Positions 1-5,434 of a DNA stretch of 6,432 nt are shown piece by piece. The stretch covers positions 1 through 6,432 of the forward strand of contig URWJ01000084.1 in assembly GCA_900551535.1 (NCBI GenBank). Direction: 5' to 3'. The position numbers and the translations under genes are program-made. The DNA comes from an uncultured Granulicatella sp. Its GTDB lineage: Bacteria; Bacillota; Bacilli; Lactobacillales; Aerococcaceae. The notes below the pieces were generated by a model. The model saw nothing but the letters and a program-made list of their open reading frames with translations, made no database searches and was not told the DNA's origin. Positions within the stretch are counted from its first letter, which is position 1; each line of letters starts with the position of its first letter.

Positions 1-81
1 GATGCGCCAATCCGTCATACAAAAGTTCTTTCAATCGAAGGCATGAAACAATCTGTCTTAGATTCATTAAACATTCAATAA
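1..81 (+). CDS. 3' end of an unidentified gene (C-terminal 26 residues)
   Basis: Frame 1 is open from the left edge to a TAA at 79-81 and encodes a tail beginning DAPIRHTKVLSIEGMKQSVL and ending DSLNIQ. A strong hairpin with a T-tract starts 10 nt after the stop, as expected for the end of a real + strand transcription unit convergent with the oxidoreductase gene. The mixed charged and hydrophobic composition looks like a cytosolic protein tail rather than a membrane segment. Too little is present to assign a family, and I do not recognise it. Being coding is supported by the open frame plus the terminator placement only. Confidence 0.55.
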   Translation, partial: DAPIRHTKVLSIEGMKQSVLDSLNIQ

Positions 82-90
82 AAGCAAATA

Positions 91-133
91 AAGACAAGAA
101 ATAGTTGTACGACTATTTCTTGTCTTCTTTTTT
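91..133. terminator. Strong intrinsic terminator between convergent genes
   Basis: A perfect 15-bp stem (91-105 paired with 112-126) has a 6-nt loop (106-111). On the + strand it is followed by C and then six T (128-133), a textbook intrinsic terminator for the gene ending at 81. Read on the minus strand, the stem lies just after the oxidoreductase stop codon (132-134) and is followed by a looser T-rich run (TTTATTTGCTTTTATT), so it probably serves both genes. Confidence 0.9.
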
Positions 134-881
134 ATTCTTCAGTTAAGAACCCTTGTGCTTTTAGTACATCGAGCATTTCCGCACGTTTAGCTCCGAGCGT
201 GTGGTATTTTGTAGACACTTGTTTTGTAAAGGCATCTACACGACGGTTAGCATCACGAAGGTCGTAGTATTCTGTCACAGTCGCATCATACTCTTTCAAC
301 TCTTCTAATGGATTTTCAAGCTCACGGTATCCATTTTCCATATGAATCACTTCTTTTGGAAGGCGTGGTTTTAATTGTGGCTCTTGCGCTGGCCAACCTA
401 CCGCTAATCCGATTGCTGGGTAAGTGTATTTCGGTAAATTTAGTAACTCAACAATTTTTGCTGTATCGTTAAAGAAGCTTCCTAGATATACTGTTCCCAT
501 CCCTAGAGATTCAGCCGCCACGACAACGTTTTGAGCCGCAATCACCGCATCTGTTAATCCAGATACGAAACGGTCTGCGCTGCCTTGAACGCCCACTTCT
601 TGTCCTAAGGCTTTTGCAATTTCCGTATTACGACGTTGGTCCACCACGAATACAAATAGATGTCCGTTATTTTCTACATAAGATTGACGACTGATAGCAG
701 CCAACTCTTTCTTTAACGCTGGATCCGTCACACTAATAATCGAATAGGCTTGTAAGTACATACTTGAAGCTGTTCTTTGCGCCACTTCTACAAGTAAATC
801 CACTTCCTCTTTTGTTAAAGGTTTGTCTTCAAACGCACGAATTGTACGGTGATTGAGTTGTGTTTTGATGGTTTCATTCAT
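132..881 (-). CDS. NAD(P)H-dependent flavin oxidoreductase (nitroreductase family, NfrA/Frp type)
   Basis: This 249-residue protein is typical in length for the NfrA/Frp branch of the nitroreductase fold, which binds FMN as a homodimer and uses NAD(P)H to reduce flavins, nitroaromatics, quinones or disulfides in the cytosol. Visible marks are the N-terminal HRTIR motif (residues 11-15, FMN phosphate contact in this family), the R-T-A-S-S stretch (36-40), the glycine-rich ESLGMGTVYLGS segment (124-135) and the late AVGWP...KPRLP stretch (160-175), which in NfrA-type enzymes lies near the FMN and NADPH sites. Start ATG at 881 is preceded by AAAGGAG with 8-nt spacing. It lies about 55 bp downstream of mecA behind a terminator, with no convincing promoter of its own in the gap, so it may rely on readthrough or on a promoter inside the end of mecA. 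The exact physiological substrate cannot be read from sequence. Confidence 0.9.
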   Translation of the reverse strand: MNETIKTQLNHRTIRAFEDKPLTKEEVDLLVEVAQRTASSMYLQAYSIISVTDPALKKELAAISRQSYVENNGHLFVFVVDQRRNTEIAKALGQEVGVQGSADRFVSGLTDAVIAAQNVVVAAESLGMGTVYLGSFFNDTAKIVELLNLPKYTYPAIGLAVGWPAQEPQLKPRLPKEVIHMENGYRELENPLEELKEYDATVTEYYDLRDANRRVDAFTKQVSTKYHTLGAKRAEMLDVLKAQGFLTEE

Positions 882-901
882 TTTGATTACTCCTTTGTAT
901 C

Positions 902-931
902 AAAAAAAGAGTCGACTGCTCAACTCTTTTT
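902..931 (-). terminator. Intrinsic terminator of mecA
   Basis: The arms 904-915 and 920-931 form a 12-position stem with one mismatch (913/922) around a 4-nt loop. Read on the minus strand the stem begins a few bases after the mecA TAA (937-939) and ends in a run of seven U (908 down to 902). It separates mecA from the oxidoreductase gene. The opposite orientation also has a T-run, but no + strand gene precedes it. Confidence 0.8.
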
Positions 932-936
932 GTTTT

Positions 937-1620
937 TTAGAAATATTGTTTACCTGTTTCCAAGGCTGATTCTGGCATAATCACTTCGCCGTATTCTTTT
1001 AATACTTCCCATGAAATTCTTGAGAACTCGGCGTATTCACGAATAAGCGCCATTTTTGAAGCCACTTCTTCTGGTTTTTCCACTTGATGGAAAACGTGTA
1101 AGAAGTAATGTCCGCTGTAACGGTAAAGAACAGATTGGTCGAACTCCCCTGCTGTTTCTTTTGCCATTGAGACGAAATCTTCGAAGTCTTCAAAGACAAC
1201 TGTCACATCGATTGGTTTCAATGTTGAAGATTTATCTTCCGTATTAATGACTGGTTTTGGAGAAATTTTTCCTTCTTCTTTATCCTCTTTACGCTTCTTC
1301 CCAATACGGTCTGTTAGAGAATGTTGAATCGTATCGACGATATTGCGCACCATACGCTCGTCTGTCGATTCATCTCCCATGTCCACGATACGTGTGACAT
1401 AGAGTTCTAAGCCGTCTGGATTTGGCATGATTTGGAAACTCAATCCGTCTGAATCTTCGAATTGATTCAAGACGCCCATCTCCTCTAAAATACTATGGAA
1501 AAAGCCTTCGATTTCGCCTGGATTTCCAAGTAATTCAGGTATTGATGTACCACGGTCGATTAGATCTTGGTTCTCGATACGCAACAAGAATGTATCGTCG
1601 TTAATGCGTTCCATTTCCAT
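937..1620 (-). CDS. mecA: Adaptor protein MecA (ClpC/ClpP substrate adaptor)
   Basis: MecA recruits substrates to the ClpCP protease in the cytosol; known family targets include competence regulators such as ComK or ComX. From ATG 1620 the product is 227 residues. The N-terminal substrate-binding domain (about 1-80) begins MEMERINDDTFLLRI, matching the family's MEIERINEDT opening, and continues through LLGN and FFHSILEEM to NPDGLELYVT. A charged low-complexity linker (about 108-136, rich in K and E) follows. The C-terminal ClpC-binding domain (137-227) ends VLKEYGEVIMPESALETG, the conserved EYGK-I-x-x-x-AL ending of MecA. An in-frame GTG at 1629 would add three residues, but the Shine-Dalgarno overlaps it, and the family N-terminus aligns to ATG 1620, so I chose 1620. 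The gene is followed by its own terminator. Identity is secure, but which substrates it delivers here is unknown. Confidence 0.96.
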   Translation of the reverse strand: MEMERINDDTFLLRIENQDLIDRGTSIPELLGNPGEIEGFFHSILEEMGVLNQFEDSDGLSFQIMPNPDGLELYVTRIVDMGDESTDERMVRNIVDTIQHSLTDRIGKKRKEDKEEGKISPKPVINTEDKSSTLKPIDVTVVFEDFEDFVSMAKETAGEFDQSVLYRYSGHYFLHVFHQVEKPEEVASKMALIREYAEFSRISWEVLKEYGEVIMPESALETGKQYF

Positions 1621-1628
1621 AATATTCA

Positions 1629-1634
1629 CCCCTT
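1629..1634 (-). promoter_or_regulatory. Ribosome binding site that sets the mecA start
   Basis: On the minus strand the sequence reads AAGGGG, then TGAATATT, then ATG. The SD-like AAGGGG ends 8 nt before ATG 1620, which is ideal spacing. The upstream GTG at 1629 starts inside this motif and would have no spacer, which argues against it as the start. Confidence 0.7.
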
Positions 1635-1650
1635 TTTACCTTATCTAACT

Positions 1651-1679
1651 ATTTTAGACCAAACCTGACAAAAATAAAA
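1651..1679 (-). promoter_or_regulatory. Candidate mecA promoter (weak)
   Basis: The minus strand carries TAAAAT (1656-1651), five of six to the consensus -10. At 17 bp spacing the -35 position holds TTTTAT, a poor match. An alternative pairing uses TTGTCA (1671-1666, five of six to the -35) with TTAGAT or TAGATA near 1648-1642. Neither pairing is convincing. The location, about 30 bp upstream of the start codon, is right for a promoter. A short imperfect hairpin (CAC-g-AAACC / GGTTT-GTG, 1695-1716) lies just upstream and could be an operator, but nothing identifies a regulator. Confidence 0.3.
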
Positions 1680-1754
1680 GAAATACGATTGGAACACGAA
1701 ACCGAATTGGTTTGTGCTTAGTGCTTGTTGAAAAACAGCTTGAGATGGGGCAAA

Positions 1755-1770
1755 TTGAACTTGCGTTCAA
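1755..1770. other. Small hairpin TTGAAC-TTGC-GTTCAA
   Basis: A perfect 6-bp inverted repeat with a 4-nt loop sits just left of the large palindromic element. It may be part of that element or chance; there is no T-tract directly after it. Confidence 0.3.
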
Positions 1771-1777
1771 ATATATT

Positions 1778-1985
1778 AAAAAAGATTACTGCGAATTCCT
1801 TGCGGATTCTCTTTATAATCGCTGTTACGGGGCACCGGTGTAAGCCTGTAGTCTTACACCTTCGAAGCTTCAAACGCGGAGTAAGAAACAAGTTCCTACT
1901 CCGCGTAATTCACATTCGATGCGATTCCCCGTTACTGCGATTATAAAATCCGCAGGCTTCTTTGGAATCTTCTTTTTAAAATAAT
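1778..1985. repeat. Large palindromic intergenic element (long stem with two inner hairpins)
   Basis: The stretch between mecA and the ABC operon is dominated by an imperfect inverted repeat. 1802-1808 pairs with 1947-1953. After a 4-nt bulge, 1813-1832 pairs with 1927-1946 with only two T/T mismatches, giving about 25 base pairs. Weaker A/T-rich pairing extends outward (1784-1787 with 1966-1969, A-run 1778-1783 with T-run 1970-1977). Enclosed are two independent hairpins: 1837-1844/1853-1860 (8 bp perfect, 8-nt loop) and 1875-1883/1897-1905 (9 bp perfect, plus 3 more pairs after a mismatch). Together they make a three-way junction. The A-run on the left and T-run on the right could make it a terminator in either direction, including for the ABC operon. 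It could be a dispersed palindromic repeat or MITE, a structured RNA, or an elaborate terminator. No transposase is present and no target duplication is obvious. Confidence 0.6.
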
Positions 1986-2065
1986 TTTCTACTAAATTTC
2001 AGCCATCCATCCAAAACTAATTTATAAACACACCCATTCGTATTTCTTATTTTTGGAAGGTGGAA

Positions 2066-2113
2066 ATGATGGGAAGTAGCCGCGAAACGACGATACTTCT
2101 TCTCTTTTTATAA
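2066..2113 (+). CDS. Possible 15-residue micro-ORF (leader-peptide-like)
   Basis: A short + strand reading frame encodes MMGSSRETTILLLFL and stops at TAA 2111-2113. It is preceded by a good Shine-Dalgarno-like run, GGAAGGTGG (2055-2063), two bases before the first ATG and five before the second ATG (2069), so the second is the better placed start. The frame lies almost exactly across a terminator-like hairpin (2073-2109), an arrangement seen in attenuation leaders. However, no + strand gene follows: the next gene is the convergent permease ending at 2123. The C-terminal half is hydrophobic. I do not recognise a family. It may be a leftover leader, a tiny membrane peptide or chance, and translation is unproven. 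Confidence 0.3.
   Translation: MMGSSRETTILLLFL
2073..2109 (+). terminator. Terminator-like hairpin on the + strand
   Basis: GAAGTA (2073-2078) pairs with TACTTC (2094-2099), and the interior CGCG (2081-2084) pairs with CG-a-CG (2088-2092) around an AAA loop. TTCTCTTTTT follows (2100-2109). The T-rich tail is on the + strand only; read on the minus strand the hairpin is followed by CCATCATTTCC, so it is a poor terminator for the ABC operon. Its orientation implies a + strand transcript from within the 1630-2070 gap. Confidence 0.45.
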
Positions 2114-2122
2114 ATATAGGGC

Positions 2123-3280
2123 TTAGGCTTTTCTTAGGGTGAGGCCGAATTGTCTTGTTCGGATGTGTTGGATGCTAAAGGCTAGTGCTGCATACAAGAT
2201 TCCGAATAAGAGGACCATTCCTAGGTTCATGGCATAGCTTGAGAATTCTAGCGATGGGTTTTCAGTTGCAGTGATGACATAATACACTGGGAAGAATTTC
2301 GCAATGCTAATGGCTACTGGGTTGAGTAATTCGAGCGGTACGAAAATTCCAGAGATAAAGGATACACCCATCCCCACTACTGTACTTGCTGCAGAATACC
2401 CATACGTGTTATCTCCGATAATCACCGAGCAAAGGAATGCCAGTGCATAGGCGGTTAGCGCCGATGCGAAAGTGAGCATTAATGCCTTTGGAGCGCCTGC
2501 ACTCACATAGAAGCTTGGTGCCACAATGGCCACGAATAGTAAGTTGATGCCAACGATAATTCCAACGACCGTTAAGCCACCGAGGAATTTTTCAATCGTC
2601 ACTTGGTTTACACTCTTCATACCGATAATGATTCGTTTAGCGACTTCATCATTTTCAAGTAAGGCAAAGATTAACCCAAGTAAGAAGATAAATACTGAGA
2701 TATAAACGAATGGTGTATACGCAAAGTAGATTTCACCAAATTTTGCATAGTAATCGTCATCCTTAAGTGTGGCGTCTTTTGAAATGACACTCACGGAGGC
2801 TTGCTCGCTTAAAATCTTATTCATATTCTCAACGCTAAAGTTGCCTTGATTTTTCAATACAACCGCATAGCGAATATAGGAATTAACGTACTCACGAAGG
2901 ATATTTCCGTTCAGTGAATTTCCAATTTCCATTTTGACAGCAGATTCCCCATTGTTGATTCTTGTATCAACATCCGATGGAATCCAAAGTGCACCATCTA
3001 CATCATTTCCATAGACAGCTTCTTTCATGCTGTTATCGCTATTGGTTGTGAGTGTGACTTTATGATCTTTTTGAAGTGCGGCAATGAGCGCGTTGATAAT
3101 TTCGCTACTGCCATCTGATTCGTCTTTAATCAAGACTTTATATTGAGTATCTTTGAAACCTGTGACCTCGTTGTTTCCTAGCACTTGAGAAAGGCCCATT
3201 GCCATAAAGATGACTAGGAAAATAATCGCATATGATTTTAATCGATAAGCAAGTTTTAGAAAATATTTATAGACTATCAT
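2123..3280 (-). CDS. ABC-2 type transporter permease (second permease of the operon)
   Basis: This 385-residue membrane protein has the usual ABC-2 exporter layout. One N-terminal transmembrane segment (about 16-34) is followed by a large extracytoplasmic domain (about 35-185) and five more membrane segments (about 186-208, 233-257, 267-288, 296-317, 349-371). The SGIFVPLELLNPVAISIAKF stretch (310-329) followed by FPVYYV is the conserved segment before the last helix in ABC2_membrane_3-like permeases. Start ATG 3280 has AAGGAG 8 nt upstream and overlaps the end of the preceding permease by 14 nt, indicating co-translation. It probably pairs with the other permease as a heterodimer powered by the operon's ATPase. 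The substrate is not evident. It is the last gene of the operon; the gap beyond it carries the palindromic element, which may terminate transcription. Confidence 0.88.
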   Translation of the reverse strand: MIVYKYFLKLAYRLKSYAIIFLVIFMAMGLSQVLGNNEVTGFKDTQYKVLIKDESDGSSEIINALIAALQKDHKVTLTTNSDNSMKEAVYGNDVDGALWIPSDVDTRINNGESAVKMEIGNSLNGNILREYVNSYIRYAVVLKNQGNFSVENMNKILSEQASVSVISKDATLKDDDYYAKFGEIYFAYTPFVYISVFIFLLGLIFALLENDEVAKRIIIGMKSVNQVTIEKFLGGLTVVGIIVGINLLFVAIVAPSFYVSAGAPKALMLTFASALTAYALAFLCSVIIGDNTYGYSAASTVVGMGVSFISGIFVPLELLNPVAISIAKFFPVYYVITATENPSLEFSSYAMNLGMVLLFGILYAALAFSIQHIRTRQFGLTLRKA

Positions 3281-4331
3281 AACGTGTTCTCCTTAATCTC
3301 CATAGTGCACATCCAAGAAGTGCTAGTGTATATGCGCCAAGTAATAAGTAGGTTCTACCAAGATCCGCACTACCTACAAGGCGATTTAATTGATAAAATC
3401 CTGTAACCATCAATGCGACTGGATTAAATTGGTTAAACCCAGGCATAAAGGTATTGGCAAATCCTTTCATTGCCGTTCCCATCATTCCAGCAAGTGCTGA
3501 AAGGACGAGGTTTGTAATTAACGCGAAGATAATTCTTCCCTGAATGGTTAGTTTTTGATTAGTTCCAATAAGAAGCCCTGCTGCAATTCCGAATACATTT
3601 CCTAGCAACATGAGAAGGAGGCTTCCTGCCCAATCTGCAAATAGATTAATTTTCAATACTTGTGTCGTATAGACCAGCATGATTGCGTTTGAAGCGATAT
3701 TGAGTAATAAACCAATCATAAAGCAGTTGATTATGAGTTTGCCTTTGCTAAATGGGCTACCCATAATCCGGCGCCCAATTGGCGATAAGTTTCCGTTTAA
3801 GTACGCTGCACAAACGACACCACTAAACAACGAGTACATCGTGAAACTTGCAATCGCTGTGTAAAATAACATCGTCCCTTGACTGACATCGGTCGTCTCC
3901 TGCGTCACCCAGCTCTTGTTAAAGTCGATAGATGCTGCGCCTCGTCCAAGGCTTTGAACTTGTTTGATTTGTGTCGCTACATTTTTCAACACGCTTTGTG
4001 GAATCCCCATCGATTGGCTAACCACCACATCTAAGTTCTTCTCAAGAAATCCGTCTGCTTTATCCTCTGTGACGAGTGCTTTCCCTGCTTCCTCTGACTC
4101 TACATCGATAATCTCGAAGTAATCTCCGGCTTGTTCAAACACTTGGTGATATGGGTTGTCGGCCGTCATAGCTACGCGAACCGTCCCCATGTCTTGTTCC
4201 ATAATTCCTGAGAATGATACGAAATAGAGTGAAATCAAGATAATCGGATAGAGTAACACCCAAAATGAGAATGAAAAGTCTTTTAAGGCGTCCTTGGATA
4301 AATACGTAAATAGCTTTAAGAATGTCTTCAT
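3267..4331 (-). CDS. ABC-2 type transporter permease (first permease of the operon)
   Basis: This 354-residue membrane protein has the same architecture as the downstream permease. A first helix (about 21-41) is followed by an extracytoplasmic domain (about 42-150), then helices near 154-177, 199-222, 234-256, 266-286 and 327-347, and a basic tail (RLRRTR). The NQFNPVALMVTGFYQLNRL segment (300-318) before the last helix corresponds to the NP-x-x-x...Y-x-L region of ABC-2 exporters. ATG 4331 overlaps the ATPase stop as ATGA, implying translational coupling; an AAAGGA lies 11 nt upstream inside the ATPase gene. It is clearly diverged from the second permease, so the exporter is probably a heterodimer. 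Function beyond export of an unknown compound cannot be stated. Confidence 0.88.
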   Translation of the reverse strand: MKTFLKLFTYLSKDALKDFSFSFWVLLYPIILISLYFVSFSGIMEQDMGTVRVAMTADNPYHQVFEQAGDYFEIIDVESEEAGKALVTEDKADGFLEKNLDVVVSQSMGIPQSVLKNVATQIKQVQSLGRGAASIDFNKSWVTQETTDVSQGTMLFYTAIASFTMYSLFSGVVCAAYLNGNLSPIGRRIMGSPFSKGKLIINCFMIGLLLNIASNAIMLVYTTQVLKINLFADWAGSLLLMLLGNVFGIAAGLLIGTNQKLTIQGRIIFALITNLVLSALAGMMGTAMKGFANTFMPGFNQFNPVALMVTGFYQLNRLVGSADLGRTYLLLGAYTLALLGCALWRLRRTRYDSL

Positions 4332-5272
4332 GAATCTCGAAGTCCTTTCCCTGTGTATGCAAGGAACACATCATCTAAGCTTGGCTGTTCACTGTATAAA
4401 CGAACATAGCTTAAGTTCAATTCTTCTAGAATGTTTGCCACGTGAAGTAAGTGATTTGTTCCTTGTTCGAAGTTAAATTTCAAATGATCTTTATGATGCT
4501 CTAATACAAGAACGTGTGGAATTTGTTTTAAGCGAGCCACTTGTTCTTCAGTTGGAACGGTTGAAAGTTCTACTTGGATAATTTCAGAAGTCGCGATAGA
4601 TTTCTTCAATTCTTGCGAAGTTCCTGAGACAATGCTCTTTCCTTTATCCATAATCACGATGCGGTCACTTAATCCGTCCACTTCGTCTAAGTAGTGCGTT
4701 GTATAAATAATCGTGCTTCCTTGTTCATTCAGTTTGCGAATCCCTTCTAAGATGAATGAACGACTTTGTGTGTCTACCGCAACAGTTGGTTCATCGAAGA
4801 AAATTAAGCTTGGCTTATGCACGATACCGCAAGCGATATTCAAGCGGCGTTTCAACCCGCCACTCAATTTCTTTGGAACAAACTTGCGGAACTCTTGTAG
4901 TTCTACAAATTCGATGGCCTCTTGTACATATTGCTTTCGTTGTTTTGAATCTGAAATATAGAGTCCGCAGAAGAAATCAATATTTTCTTCGACTGTTAAA
5001 TTTTCTAAATACGCTAAATCCTGAGGAACAATCCCGATTTCACGTCGTACTTTATTGGATAACGGGAATTTGCTTTCCCCAAGAACCGTTACCTCACCAC
5101 TATCAAAGGTTAAAAATCCTAACATACTATTAATCGCTGTTGTCTTCCCACAGCCGTTTGGTCCAAGAAGTGCCAAAAGCTCTCCTTTACGAATTTCAAT
5201 ATCAAAATGATTTAATGCCATCAAGTCTTTGTAACGTTTAACTAAACTTTTTACTTGGATACTATTTTCCAT
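4328..5272 (-). CDS. ABC transporter ATP-binding protein (DrrA/CcmA-like exporter ATPase)
   Basis: This 314-residue cytosolic ATPase energises the two-permease exporter. All nucleotide-binding motifs are present: Walker A GPNGCGKT (37-44), Q-loop Q84 in IVPQDLA, signature LSGGLKRR (136-143), Walker B LIFFDEP (156-162, with E161 as catalytic glutamate), D-loop A-V-D (165-167) and H-loop H193 in TTHYLDE. A C-terminal extension of about 90 residues ends DDVFLAYTGKGLRD, the hallmark of the DUF4162-type tail found on DrrA-like ATPases of ABC-2 exporters. Start ATG 5272 is preceded by GAGG with a 7-nt spacer. It is the first gene of a three-gene operon and is transcribed divergently from a sensor kinase, the common layout for kinase-controlled exporters such as B. 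subtilis yvfRS with yvfTU. The enzyme looks intact. Substrate is unknown. Confidence 0.95.
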   Translation of the reverse strand: MENSIQVKSLVKRYKDLMALNHFDIEIRKGELLALLGPNGCGKTTAINSMLGFLTFDSGEVTVLGESKFPLSNKVRREIGIVPQDLAYLENLTVEENIDFFCGLYISDSKQRKQYVQEAIEFVELQEFRKFVPKKLSGGLKRRLNIACGIVHKPSLIFFDEPTVAVDTQSRSFILEGIRKLNEQGSTIIYTTHYLDEVDGLSDRIVIMDKGKSIVSGTSQELKKSIATSEIIQVELSTVPTEEQVARLKQIPHVLVLEHHKDHLKFNFEQGTNHLLHVANILEELNLSYVRLYSEQPSLDDVFLAYTGKGLRDS

Positions 5273-5304
5273 GTCCTCACCTCATTGATTGAATTTACAC
5301 TCTT

Positions 5305-5340
5305 AGTATATCGACCACCCTTGTCACAAACTAGTGTCAA
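5305..5340 (-). promoter_or_regulatory. Candidate activator-dependent promoter of the ABC operon
   Basis: The minus strand has TATACT (5310-5305), a good -10, about 33 bp before the ATPase start. At 17 bp spacing the -35 position is TAGTTT (5333-5328), a poor match, flanked on both sides by TGACA half-sites (TTGACAC at 5340-5334 and GTGACAA at 5327-5321). TTGACA itself is 24 bp from the -10, too far to act as a -35. A weak -35 embedded between regulator-like half-sites suggests that the operon needs an activator. Confidence 0.45.
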
Positions 5341-5370
5341 ATGTCGTTAGTTGTATATGACATTTGTCAT
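5321..5370. promoter_or_regulatory. Cluster of TGTCA/TGACA half-sites (candidate response-regulator operator)
   Basis: Fifty bases between the divergent genes hold TGTCA at 5322-5326, 5335-5339 and 5365-5369, ATGTC at 5341-5345 and TGACA at 5358-5362. 5357-5370 is a perfect ATGACA-TT-TGTCAT palindrome, and 5321-5340 is an inverted TTGnCAC-N6-GTGnCAA. A larger inverted repeat pairs 5335-5345 with 5359-5369 (10 of 11). The palindrome ends 7 bp upstream of the kinase -35, where an activator would sit. NarL/FixJ-type regulators, the usual partners of HisKA_3 kinases, bind such short dyads; assignment to one here is inference. Confidence 0.55.
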
Positions 5371-5377
5371 AAATAGC

Positions 5378-5406
5378 TAGATATTTCTCCCTATTTGGGC
5401 TACACT
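5378..5406 (+). promoter_or_regulatory. Candidate promoter of the sensor kinase gene
   Basis: TAGATA (5378-5383, four of six to the -35) and TACACT (5401-5406) are separated by exactly 17 bp. Transcription would start near 5413, giving a leader of about 20 nt before the start codon, enough to contain the GGAGG at 5422-5426. The palindrome at 5357-5370 lies immediately upstream, consistent with autoactivation. Confidence 0.45.
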
Positions 5407-5434
5407 GAAAGAAAGAGCTTTGGAGGTGAGAGGC

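Noticed and set aside
894..923. Promoter-like TTGAGC-18-TACAAA upstream of the oxidoreductase gene
   Set aside because: Both boxes match only four of six, they overlap the mecA terminator stem, and the -10 overlaps the gene's ribosome binding site.
999..1247. Overlapping ORFs of 66 (minus, 999-1199) and 63 (plus, 1056-1247) codons inside mecA
   Set aside because: They lie wholly within the well-supported mecA gene in other frames, with no ribosome binding sites and low-complexity translations.
1725..1946. 73-codon + strand ORF in the mecA-ABC gap
   Set aside because: It runs through both arms of the palindromic element, has no ribosome binding site, and its Arg/Leu-rich translation looks like a by-product of the inverted repeat.
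1630..2122. Insertion sequence, CRISPR array or tRNA in the large gap
   Set aside because: No transposase frame, no regularly spaced direct repeats, and no cloverleaf with a TTCGA-type T-arm in proper context; the inner hairpins do not fit a tRNA.
3679..3864. 61-codon + strand ORF inside permease 1
   Set aside because: It is antisense to a conserved membrane protein gene; its hydrophobic translation mirrors the permease helices.
4135..4476. Short ORFs on both strands around the ATPase-permease 1 junction (79 codons minus, 60 codons plus)
   Set aside because: They overlap two clearly coding genes, have no start signals and show no family features.
4713..5133. Two + strand ORFs (82 and 125 codons) antisense to the ATPase gene
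   Set aside because: They are shadows of a strongly conserved ATPase; antisense frames of Walker-motif regions are often open, and neither has a ribosome binding site.
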